Source: CAZIMM01 sp964540415
Lineage (GTDB): Bacteria; Bacillota; Clostridia; Oscillospirales; Acutalibacteraceae
Direction of reading: 5' to 3'
Assembly (NCBI GenBank): GCA_964540415.1
Contig: CAZIMM010000111.1
Coordinates: forward strand, 1 to 5,965
Length of the DNA: 5,965 bases
In this document: one piece after another, positions 1-5,899 of the stretch
Layout: the number at the start of each line of letters is the position of its first letter
How positions within the stretch are numbered: position 1 is the first letter of the stretch
Position numbers and translations under genes: made by a program
Notes under the pieces: generated by a model
What the model was told of the DNA's origin: nothing
Databases searched by the model: none
What the model saw: only the letters and a program-made list of their open reading frames with translations

Positions 1-1371
1 ATAAAACCGCGTGTCAAGGCATTTATGAAAGAGCTTGACGAGGAGCTGTGGAAGCTCGGTGTGCTTGCAAAAACCGAGCACAATGAAGTTGCTCCCGCAC
101 AGCATGAGCTTGCCCCTGTTTTCACCACAACCAACATTGCAACCGACCATAATCAGCTGACAATGGAAATGATGAAAAAGGTTGCAAAGCGTCACGGCCT
201 TGTTTGCCTGCTGCATGAAAAACCGTTCGCCGGAGTCAACGGCAGCGGTAAGCACAACAACTGGTCTCTTTCAACCGACAAGNNNNNNNNNNCGGAACCG
301 TTCAAAAACACCCGCTTTTTGCTGTTCCTCAGTGCTGTTATCAAGGCTGTGGATGAATATCAGGATCTGCTACGGGTGAGTGTTGCAAGCGCCGGCAACG
401 ATTGCCGCCTGGGTGCAAATGAAGCGCCTCCCGCAATTGTTTCCGTTTTCCTGGGCGATGAGCTTCAGGCCGTAATCGATGCTGTTGAAAGCGGGAAAAA
501 AAACGTCCGCACCGTTTCGCACGAAATGAAAACCGGTGTTCACGTTTTGCCGGATTTTGCGACCGACACAACGGACAGAAACCGTACTTCTCCCTTTGCC
601 TTCACCGGCAACAAGTTTGAGTTCCGTATGCTCGGCTCGGCATCCTCGATTTCGGGCGTAAACATCGCACTGAACACGATTGTCGCCGACGCACTCGAGA
701 AGTTTGCGGACGCACTGGAAGCTGCCGCGAATGTTGAAAACACAGCACGCGAGCTTGTGAAAAAAACTGTTATTGAACACAAGCGAATCGTGTTCAACGG
801 CAACAACTACACTGAAGAATGGGTTGCCGAGGCAGAACGCAGAGGTCTGCTGAATCTGAAAACCTCGGCGGACGCACTGCCGTATTTTTCGAGTGAAAAA
901 AACATCTCGCTTTTTTCACGCCACGGGATATTCACCGAGTCGGAGGTTGTCTCAAGAACCGACATTATGCTCGAGGGCTATGCAAAGGCGCTTCACATTG
1001 AAAGCCTGACCATGCTCGAAATGGCAAAGAGGGAAATCATTCCCGCGTGTACAGCCTATCTTAAAGAGCTTGCCGGCGAAGTGTCGTTGAAAAAAGCCGT
1101 ATGTGCAGAAGCTCTTTTCAGCTGTGAGGAGGAACTGATAAAGGAAATATCCAAAAATCTCAGCGCGCTCTACACAGCTGTCAAAGAACTCGAGAGGGTG
1201 ATTTCAGGTGAGCCATCCGCGGCAACCCCGAAAAAACTTGCAGAGTTCTACAAAGACACGGTTGTTGCGAAAACGGATGCTGTCAGACTCTGCGCTGACA
1301 AGCTTGAACCGCTCATCGGAAAGGAATTCTGGCCATATCCGACTTACGGAGATTTGCTTTTCGGCGTGTGA
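1..1371 (+). CDS. glnN: Glutamine synthetase type III, C-terminal part (5' end outside window)
   Basis: Glutamine synthetase makes glutamine from glutamate, ammonia and ATP in the cytoplasm. Type III enzymes are large (about 700 residues) and common in Bacteroidetes and Clostridia. The reading frame is open from base 1 (IKPRVKAF precedes the first ATG at 25, which is therefore internal), so roughly 240 N-terminal residues lie upstream. Counting codons from base 1, the catalytic domain shows KTEHNEVAPAQHELAP (about residues 24-39), NGSGKHNNWSL (about 80-90), the GNDxRLGANEAPPAI block (after the gap) and NRTSPFAFTGNKFEFRM, corresponding to the metal/glutamate and ATP-binding segments of the GS fold. 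The remainder is the helical GSIII C-terminal domain, ending in FWPYPTYGDLLFGV, a typical GSIII terminus. Ten Ns interrupt it at 283-292 without breaking the frame. The stop TGA at 1369-1371 lies one base from the stop of the convergent gene, and no terminator hairpin is visible. Family assignment is very secure. Confidence 0.96.
   Translation: MKPRVKAFMKELDEELWKLGVLAKTEHNEVAPAQHELAPVFTTTNIATDHNQLTMEMMKKVAKRHGLVCLLHEKPFAGVNGSGKHNNWSLSTDKXXXXEPFKNTRFLLFLSAVIKAVDEYQDLLRVSVASAGNDCRLGANEAPPAIVSVFLGDELQAVIDAVESGKKNVRTVSHEMKTGVHVLPDFATDTTDRNRTSPFAFTGNKFEFRMLGSASSISGVNIALNTIVADALEKFADALEAAANVENTARELVKKTVIEHKRIVFNGNNYTEEWVAEAERRGLLNLKTSADALPYFSSEKNISLFSRHGIFTESEVVSRTDIMLEGYAKALHIESLTMLEMAKREIIPACTAYLKELAGEVSLKKAVCAEALFSCEEELIKEISKNLSALYTAVKELERVISGEPSAATPKKLAEFYKDTVVAKTDAVRLCADKLEPLIGKEFWPYPTYGDLLFGV
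283..292. other. Assembly gap (10 Ns) inside glnN
   Basis: Ten consecutive Ns. The flanking codons read STDK before and EPFKNTRFLLF after, in the same frame if the gap is taken as exactly 10 bases. From memory of GSIII homologues, the segment between the Thr-Asp and the Pro that precedes the helix is a longer glycine- and leucine-containing loop (pattern G-x-N-L-L-x-P-G). The true gap is therefore probably longer than 10 bases, by a multiple of three. The number ten looks like a scaffolding placeholder rather than a measured length. Confidence 0.9.
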
Positions 1372-1372
1372 T

Positions 1373-1951
1373 TTACGAAGCTTCACCGCTTTCGTTGCTC
1401 TCCTCCGTAACCGGATTTATTCCGCCCGCGAGCAGAACCTCAAAGCAGGTGTCCGTGATATCTGTCCTCATGCGGATGCCGCCGATGTGCAGATACCTGA
1501 TGTAGGTATAGTTGTAACTGCTCAGCGTTCGGTTGAAATAATCATCCGAATGGGCAGACACCAGTATTTCTCCGTTCGCAAATCCGGTAATAATCATTGT
1601 GTGGTAATAATCGCCGTCTTCTTTTGCAACCTGCACAACATCGCCCACCTGCATTCTGTCGCGCGTTGTCTCGGTTGCAAACGGACCTGCGTCACGGTTG
1701 TTGACAATGAAATCATAAAAATATTCTACACCTGCCCAAGACGGTGTTCTGTCTGTTGAGGATATGTAATACCAGCCGTATGTCGGGGTGTAATTCATCA
1801 CGCAGCCTCCTGCAAACAGGCATTGTGAAACAAAGTTTGTGCAGTCCCCGCCAATGCCGTTGAAGTTGAAAAAAAGAGGGTTTCTGTCAAGCGCCCAGCG
1901 CGCGGCGTAAGTGTAGGCGTTTCTCCGGTTGTATGGCTTAATTATGAGCAT
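1373..1951 (-). CDS. Putative amidase-domain (Amidase_6-like, papain-fold) protein
   Basis: A 192-residue protein resembling the 'putative amidase domain' family (Pfam Amidase_6, related to NlpC/P60 and CHAP cysteine peptidases). Visible family marks are an N-terminal YNRRNAYTYAARWALDRNP segment, the nucleophile motif GGDCTNFVSQCLFAGG with candidate catalytic Cys37, a tryptophan-rich middle (SW at 71-72), a VGDVVQV strand at 102-108, then YYHTMII with candidate catalytic His117, and a second conserved SAHSDDYFNRTLSSY block (His134). Members are thought to cleave amide bonds, perhaps in peptidoglycan, but the substrate is unknown. No signal peptide or membrane helix is seen, so the protein looks cytoplasmic or exported by another route; the single domain makes up nearly the whole chain. 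The ATG at 1951-1949 is preceded by GGAAAGGA about 10 bases upstream. It is convergent with glnN (one-base gap) and divergent from the lipoprotein gene. Confidence 0.85.
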   Translation of the reverse strand: MLIIKPYNRRNAYTYAARWALDRNPLFFNFNGIGGDCTNFVSQCLFAGGCVMNYTPTYGWYYISSTDRTPSWAGVEYFYDFIVNNRDAGPFATETTRDRMQVGDVVQVAKEDGDYYHTMIITGFANGEILVSAHSDDYFNRTLSSYNYTYIRYLHIGGIRMRTDITDTCFEVLLAGGINPVTEESNESGEAS

Positions 1952-1997
1952 GGTGTATCTGTCCTTTCCGTAACGTTAGTTGAGATTTACATTTACA

Positions 1998-2003
1998 GTA
2001 TAT
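1998..2003 (-). promoter_or_regulatory. Possible -10 element of the amidase-like gene
   Basis: On the minus strand TATACT (2003-1998) matches the sigma-A -10 consensus at 5 of 6 positions and would start transcription about 40 bases before the ATG at 1951. The hexamer 17 bases upstream (GAAATT) is a poor -35. A TTGTCA occurs nearby but is only 11 bases away, so this call is weak. The stretch lies back to back with the promoter of the divergent lipoprotein gene. Confidence 0.3.
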
Positions 2004-2004
2004 G

Positions 2005-2040
2005 CCTGCATGTTGACAAAATTTCTGTTGACAATGCAGG
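2005..2040. repeat. Nested repeat: 7-bp inverted repeat enclosing two 9-bp direct repeats
   Basis: CCTGCAT (2005-2011) and ATGCAGG (2034-2040) are perfect inverted copies. Between and slightly overlapping them, TGTTGACAA occurs twice (2011-2019 and 2026-2034), 15 bp apart start to start. The second copy contains the -35 hexamer of the lipoprotein promoter. The segment lies upstream of both predicted transcription starts, so it would act as DNA rather than RNA. The layout fits a regulator binding site between two divergent genes, but it could be chance. No known operator is recognised. Confidence 0.5.
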
Positions 2041-2056
2041 TGTATTTGTGTATCAT
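2028..2056 (+). promoter_or_regulatory. Sigma-A-type promoter of the lipoprotein gene
   Basis: A perfect -35 TTGACA (2028-2033) is followed after 17 bases by TATCAT (2051-2056), 5 of 6 matches to the -10 consensus. Transcription would begin near 2063, leaving a leader of about 40 bases before the ATG at 2104. A weaker alternative (TTGTGT at 2046, TATAAC at 2069) lies just downstream. The ribosome binding site GGAGG (2091-2095) is 8 bases from the start codon. Confidence 0.7.
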
Positions 2057-2103
2057 GGATTTGTAGTTTATAACTGCGAAATAATACTGCGGAGGATGTC
2101 CGA

Positions 2104-3048
2104 ATGAAAAAACTTGCAGCTCTCATGCTCACTTTCGCAATGCTTCTTTGCTTCGCCGCTTGCGGTGACAGCGACACTCCTGCCAATGCAACAACAGTTA
2201 CGGACGAAACCACACTCGCCGATGAAACCACACTTGCGGACGAGACAACTGTAGCGGACGAAACCACCGTTGCCGATGAAACCACTGTTGCGGACACGAC
2301 ATCAGAGGCGGTTTCCGACCCGACAGCAGCTCCGACGACCAAGGCTCCAGCAACCACCAAGACCCCCGCAACCACCAAGAAAACCGATGCAAAGGAAACA
2401 ACAACCAAAAAGGCAGTGAAAACACCCTCCACCGCGGCCGAAATTGTCAAGCTTTACAACGACTCCGTTGCAACCGTTATCTCCTCGAAGGCAGGCTTCA
2501 AGAAGGTTGTTGACACAAAGATAACTACCATTGAAATGGGCGCTCTCGCAAAGCTCTCCATCGTGCGCGACACCGTCGGTGACTTCCTCGACGAGGGAGT
2601 TGAAACCGAAACAGTTGCCAAGGGCAGCAAAGATGTAAAGGAAGAAATGTTCAAAAGCTCCATCACAGCCTCCGACGTCACTGCTGCAACCTGCAAGCTC
2701 TCATCGGACGGAAAATACTATGACGTAAAAATTACGCTGAAAAACGAATCCAACCCGCTCAAGGGCAAGAGTGCTCTCGGCAGACTGACAGATGATTACA
2801 AGGATTCCAAGGAAATTGCAGACGCCATCAACGAGCTTGACGAAGCTTCTGTGCAGGATGTTCAGGAAAAAACAACGTCTGTTGTTGTCACTGCAAAAAT
2901 TGCGGTCGACACTCTCAGACCGTCGTCAATCAACACCGTTGTCAAGCAGGATTTCTCGCTGACAAAGGTTAAGTACACCATCATCACAATCAAGGGCGGC
3001 ACAGGCTCTATTGCGATTAACAGCAAATATTCCGATTTTAAGTTTTAA
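2104..3048 (+). CDS. Thr-rich lipoprotein of unknown function
   Basis: A 314-residue predicted lipoprotein. The signal peptide MKKLAALMLTFAMLLCFAAC has two lysines, a hydrophobic core and the lipobox FAAC, so Cys20 would be lipidated and anchored to the outer face of the membrane. Residues 30-65 are tandem six-residue repeats of the form TT(L/V)ADE. Residues 74-107 form a Thr/Lys/Pro/Ala-rich low-complexity stretch (ATTKTP-like). Together they look like an extended wall-spanning tether. From about residue 108 (PSTAAEIVKLYNDSV) to the end there is one folded domain of about 200 residues, rich in charged residues and beta-prone segments. It resembles lipoproteins of unknown function that I associate with Ruminococcaceae, but I cannot name a family. 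The start is supported by GGAGG 8 bases upstream and a good promoter. The gene is monocistronic, closed by a terminator. A binding or surface role is inference only. Confidence 0.88.
   Translation: MKKLAALMLTFAMLLCFAACGDSDTPANATTVTDETTLADETTLADETTVADETTVADETTVADTTSEAVSDPTAAPTTKAPATTKTPATTKKTDAKETTTKKAVKTPSTAAEIVKLYNDSVATVISSKAGFKKVVDTKITTIEMGALAKLSIVRDTVGDFLDEGVETETVAKGSKDVKEEMFKSSITASDVTAATCKLSSDGKYYDVKITLKNESNPLKGKSALGRLTDDYKDSKEIADAINELDEASVQDVQEKTTSVVVTAKIAVDTLRPSSINTVVKQDFSLTKVKYTIITIKGGTGSIAINSKYSDFKF
2203..2292 (+). repeat. Five 18-bp tandem repeats encoding DETT(L/V)A
   Basis: Five consecutive 18-bp units (2203, 2221, 2239, 2257, 2275) each encode Asp-Glu-Thr-Thr-(Leu or Val)-Ala. 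A degenerate unit precedes them (TTVT) and another follows (DTTSEA). The units differ mostly at third codon positions, for example GAC/GAT, GAA/GAG, ACA/ACT/ACC and GCC/GCG. The only amino-acid variation is Leu in the first two and Val in the last three. They form the acidic half of the lipoprotein's tether. Confidence 0.9.
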
Positions 3049-3065
3049 CTGTTCAAAATAATTCA

Positions 3066-3111
3066 TCCCGCCCCGCAGCACGGTACATATGTTGCGGGAG
3101 CGGGAGTTTTT
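3066..3111 (+). terminator. Rho-independent terminator after the lipoprotein gene
   Basis: The left arm TCCCGCCCCGCA (3066-3077) pairs with TGCGGGAGCGGGA (3093-3105). This gives a very GC-rich stem of 12 pairs with a single bulged A at 3099 and a 15-base loop, followed by TTTTT at 3107-3111. It begins 18 bases after the lipoprotein stop and ends 33 bases before the rqcH start. Confidence 0.88.
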
Positions 3112-3144
3112 CGGATTTGAACATCCGGAACGGAAAGGCAAAGC

Positions 3145-4872
3145 ATGGCTCTCGACGGTATGTTCTTGCGGTTTGTCGCGGAGGAAATAAATTCCGCAGC
3201 GGCAGGTCTGCGAGTTGAAAAGATTCACCAGCCCTCGCCCGAGGAGCTGGTGCTTGTTTTGAGAGGTCGCGGCACGGTTCAAAGACTGCTGCTGTCGGCT
3301 CATTCAAACGCGCCCAAAATCCACTTCACAAAAAGTGTGCCCGAAAATCCCGCAAAGCCGCCGATGCTTTGCATGCTTTTCCGCAAGCGGCTGACTGCTG
3401 CCCTGCTGCGCGGTGTTCGTCAGCAGGAACTGGACAGGGTGCTGTATCTCGATTTTGACGCAACAAACGAAATCGGCGACCCCGAGCCGCTGACGCTGTG
3501 CATTGAAATCATGGCGCAGCACAGCAACATCATACTTTTTGAATCCGGCAGCGGCAAAATTGTTGACGCGGTGAAGCGAGTTGACCCTTCGATGTCTTCC
3601 GTCCGCTGCATCATTCCCGGAATGCCTTATTCGCCTCCGCCCCGGCACGACAAGCTGAATCTGCTTGAATGCGAACCGCAGCAGGCGGCGTGTGCCGTGC
3701 GTGAGGCAATTGCCGCTTCCGGAAAAACACCTTCGGATGCAATTCTCTCGGTTCTGCAGGGGGCATCCCCTCTCACCTGCCGCGAGACAGCGGCGCGCGC
3801 CTTTGCAGAGGACATATTCGGCGGCGAAAAAACCGACCGGCTTGATGTGGTTTTAACGGAGCTTGCCGAACGCCTGAAAAGCGGCAGGGCAGAGCCTTGC
3901 GTTCTCAAGGACAAAAACGGTGAAGCAATCGAGTTTTCATTCATGCCGATTTTGCAGTACGGCACTGATTATGAAAACTCGCCATGCACCTCTTGCTGTG
4001 AGCTGCTCGACGGCTACTATGCCGACAAGGACGCGGCACAGCGCGCAAAGAGATATGCCGATGACCTTTATAAAACCGTTGCGGCAGCTACAAGGCGCAT
4101 CGCAAAAAAGCTCGACCTTCGCCGGGCAGAGCTTGAACGCTGCGAGGACAGGGAAAAGCTGCGTGTTATGGCTGAGCTTATCGCCGCAAACCTCTACCGC
4201 CTTGAAAAGGGCTCGCTGTTTTATGACCTTGAAAATTATTATGACGAAAACAAAATTCTGCGCATCCCGGCAGACCCCGCACTCTCGCCTCAGGGAAACT
4301 CGCAAAAATACTATAAGGAGTACCGCAAGGCAAAAAATGCCGTGGGGCATCTGACGCAGCTCATTGAACAAAACGAGGCAGAGCTGCAATACATCGAAAC
4401 CGTTGCGGATGCATTGAGCCGCGCGCAAACCTCCGCCGAGTTCGGCGAAATCCGCGCGGAGCTTTCAGACGGAGGTTACATCAGACTCAGGCAGCAGAAA
4501 AACGCAAAGAGACCGAAGCCGCTGCCGCCGATTGAATACACCTCGCCCGAGGGATACCGTATTTTTGTCGGCAGAAACAACGTGCAGAACGAACTGCTGT
4601 CGCTGAAAACCGCAAAGGGCGGCGATATGTGGCTGCATACACAAAAAATCCCCGGCTCACACGTGATTGTCGAAAGCCGCGGAGAGCCGTTCCCCGACAG
4701 TGTTATTCTTTACGCCGCGGTCATTGCCGCGCGGCACAGCAAGGCGGCGCAGTCCTCTGCTGTTGCGGTTGATTACACGCTCGCGAAAAACCTGAAAAAG
4801 CCTGTCGGCGGCAAGCCCGGCATGGTGATTTATCATGTTTACAACACACTGATTGTCAATCCGAATGAGTGA
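3145..4872 (+). CDS. rqcH: RqcH / NFACT-family ribosome quality-control factor (formerly 'fibronectin-binding protein A')
   Basis: RqcH (homologue of eukaryotic Rqc2/NEMF) binds split 50S subunits carrying peptidyl-tRNA and recruits tRNA-Ala to add C-terminal alanine tails that mark stalled chains for degradation. The 575-residue length is normal. The NFACT-N domain fills about residues 1-165, with MALDGMFLRFVAEEI, the LDR motif at Asp97-Arg98 (the same positions reported as functionally essential in B. subtilis RqcH, from memory), NEIGD (108-112) and EIMAQHSNIIL (121-131). A helix-hairpin-helix-like segment follows at about 190-225. The coiled-coil middle spans about 290-440, and the NFACT-R (DUF814) domain about 462-570 with GRNNVQNELL, DMWLHTQKIPGSHVIVES and GMVIYHVYNTLIV. 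ATG at 3145 has GGAAAGG 6 bases upstream. A small cysteine cluster (CTSCC, 281-285) is unusual in this part of the protein. No clear promoter is visible between the preceding terminator and the start. The permease gene follows 18 bases later. Confidence 0.95.
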   Translation: MALDGMFLRFVAEEINSAAAGLRVEKIHQPSPEELVLVLRGRGTVQRLLLSAHSNAPKIHFTKSVPENPAKPPMLCMLFRKRLTAALLRGVRQQELDRVLYLDFDATNEIGDPEPLTLCIEIMAQHSNIILFESGSGKIVDAVKRVDPSMSSVRCIIPGMPYSPPPRHDKLNLLECEPQQAACAVREAIAASGKTPSDAILSVLQGASPLTCRETAARAFAEDIFGGEKTDRLDVVLTELAERLKSGRAEPCVLKDKNGEAIEFSFMPILQYGTDYENSPCTSCCELLDGYYADKDAAQRAKRYADDLYKTVAAATRRIAKKLDLRRAELERCEDREKLRVMAELIAANLYRLEKGSLFYDLENYYDENKILRIPADPALSPQGNSQKYYKEYRKAKNAVGHLTQLIEQNEAELQYIETVADALSRAQTSAEFGEIRAELSDGGYIRLRQQKNAKRPKPLPPIEYTSPEGYRIFVGRNNVQNELLSLKTAKGGDMWLHTQKIPGSHVIVESRGEPFPDSVILYAAVIAARHSKAAQSSAVAVDYTLAKNLKKPVGGKPGMVIYHVYNTLIVNPNE

Positions 4873-4890
4873 GTGAGAGGTTAAAATCCG

Positions 4891-5760
4891 ATGAAATATA
4901 CCCTTCTGCCCGTTACGATTCTCGCAGCCCTGTTTTATTCGGCTTTTCAAAAGCTTTATGCGCGCGACTGCGTAAAAAGGCGGGAGGATTCGCTGCTTTA
5001 TTGCATTCTCACCTGCACAGCAGCGCTTGCGGCACTGCTCGTTTTCGGCGGCAGACTGTCTGCGCCGTCACTCTACACTGTTGTTTTCGGCGCTGTTTTC
5101 GGCCTGACAACGGCATTGGGAATGGTTTGCGGCCTGCTCGCCATGCAAAGCGGGCCGATGTCGCTGACATCCCTCGTCAGCTCGTGCAGCACGCTGATTC
5201 CGACCTTCAGCGGCGCACTTTTCTGGAACGAAAAAATCACGCCGCTTCAGATTGCCGGTGTGGCAATGCTGCTTGTGGCGTTCGGCGTCGGTATTAATCC
5301 GAAAAAAGACAAAAGCCTGTCATTCAAGTGGTTCGGCTTTTGCATGGGCAGCTTTGCGGCAAACGGCGGTCTGGGTGTGATGCAGAAAATCCAGCAGACC
5401 TCGGATTACCCCGACGAGGCATCCGCGTTTCTGGACATATCTTTCATAACAATAATCGTAATTCTCCTTGTGTCGTTCGCCTTTGTGCGCCGCTCCGGCA
5501 GCGAGCTGTTCCGTCCGACGGCAAAGCAGGCGGGCATTGTCATTGCCGGCGGACTGCTTCTCGGAAGCGTTCACAAGATGAATCTTTATCTTGCGGGCGC
5601 AATGCCGAGCATCATATTTTTCCCCGTCAACAACGGCAGCGTATTGTTGCTCAGCGCCTTCGTTTCCCGGATATTTTTCAAGGAAAAGCTTTCAAAGCGT
5701 CAACTCGCCGCATTTTTTATCGGCTTTGCGGCTCTCATTGCCGTGTCGCTGGGAGTGTGA
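4891..5760 (+). CDS. EamA/DMT-superfamily membrane transporter
   Basis: A 289-residue integral membrane protein with about ten predicted helices (roughly residues 3-20, 34-52, 61-84, 90-112, 117-134, 146-164, 179-199, 212-232, 237-261 and 268-288). This is the usual length and two-times-five arrangement of drug/metabolite transporter (EamA-like) permeases. Both halves end in the family's typical pattern: FWNEKITPLQIAGVAMLLVAFGV (112-134) and FFKEKLSKRQLAAFFIGFAALIAVSL (262-287), each with a conserved Glu-Lys just before the last helix. The substrate cannot be told from sequence; relatives export or import amino acids, sugars or nucleotide metabolites. The ATG at 4891 is preceded by GAGAGG (4875-4880), 10 bases away. 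With only 18 bases after the rqcH stop it is probably translated from the rqcH transcript. A functional link to ribosome rescue is not implied. Confidence 0.87.
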   Translation: MKYTLLPVTILAALFYSAFQKLYARDCVKRREDSLLYCILTCTAALAALLVFGGRLSAPSLYTVVFGAVFGLTTALGMVCGLLAMQSGPMSLTSLVSSCSTLIPTFSGALFWNEKITPLQIAGVAMLLVAFGVGINPKKDKSLSFKWFGFCMGSFAANGGLGVMQKIQQTSDYPDEASAFLDISFITIIVILLVSFAFVRRSGSELFRPTAKQAGIVIAGGLLLGSVHKMNLYLAGAMPSIIFFPVNNGSVLLLSAFVSRIFFKEKLSKRQLAAFFIGFAALIAVSLGV

Positions 5761-5834
5761 CGCGCCTGTGACTTACACGCGATTGAAAGCGGATGGCTAT
5801 CTGATGCTTATACATAAAAAAACAGCGAGGGGGT
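5761..5834. other. Short spacer between permease and IS element
   Basis: No gene is seen here. The first 55 bases show only a weak CGCG/CGCG pairing (5761-5764 with 5778-5781) and no T-tract, so the permease has no complete terminator of its own before the insertion sequence. The last part holds the half-terminator described separately. Confidence 0.6.
5816..5833 (+). terminator. Apparent left half of an interrupted terminator
   Basis: Seven As (5816-5822) are followed by CAGCGAGGGGG (5823-5833). This is how the left flank and left arm of a bidirectional rho-independent terminator look in Bacillota. The matching arm (CCCCCTCGCTG followed by Ts) is absent; instead the insertion sequence end begins two bases later. 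I infer that the element inserted into the hairpin loop. A short GGGG/CCCC pairing across the junction (5830-5833 with 5842-5845) is possible but lacks a T-tract on the plus strand. Confidence 0.45.
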
Positions 5835-5860
5835 TGAACTGCCCCAGTTTGTACAGACAG
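5835..5860 (-). repeat. Right terminal inverted repeat of the IS element
   Basis: Seen from outside on the plus strand this starts TGAACTGCCCCAGTTTGTAC. The first 11 bases carry the IS3-family hallmark (TG at the tip, then a run of Cs). The inner boundary is a guess because the partner repeat is not in the window. Confidence 0.65.
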
Positions 5861-5866
5861 TACAAA
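5848..5866. repeat. Subterminal hairpin in the IS end
   Basis: TTTGTAC (5848-5854) and GTACAAA (5860-5866) are perfect inverted copies around a 5-base AGACA loop. The palindrome straddles the inner part of the terminal repeat. It could be a transposase contact site or an RNA hairpin in the 3' untranslated part of the transposase mRNA. No T-tract follows it on either strand in the right place, so it is not called a terminator. Confidence 0.55.
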
Positions 5867-5899
5867 AAAGCACCCTATGGCAGAATGCAGAATATTTAA

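Noticed and set aside
1375..1395. Possible hairpin ACGAAGC / GCTTTCGT at the glnN end as a terminator
   Set aside because: It needs a bulge, is AT-rich and has no following T-run. It also lies in the amidase-like coding sequence.
1208..1759. Plus-strand open frame of 183 codons across the glnN end and the amidase-like gene
   Set aside because: It is antisense to the amidase-like gene, whose minus-strand product has clear catalytic motifs. The plus frame has no ribosome binding site and an implausible composition.
1938..2450. Minus-strand open frame rich in Val/Ser/Ala
   Set aside because: It is the mirror of the Thr-rich repeat of the lipoprotein. The repeat keeps the antisense frame open; there is no start signal and it covers the promoter region.
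3112..3127. Small CGGAT/ATCCG inverted repeat just before rqcH
   Set aside because: Only five pairs around a 6-base loop, without T-tract or known operator resemblance; consistent with chance.
5829..5845. GGGG-loop-CCCC hairpin across the IS junction as a minus-strand terminator
   Set aside because: Only four pairs, and the T7 on the minus strand is 7 bases beyond the stem, too far for a normal intrinsic terminator. The half-terminator explanation fits better.
5591..5899. Plus-strand open frame running from the permease into the IS element
   Set aside because: It overlaps the permease in another frame, has no ribosome binding site and crosses the IS boundary; its end simply falls at the first stop.
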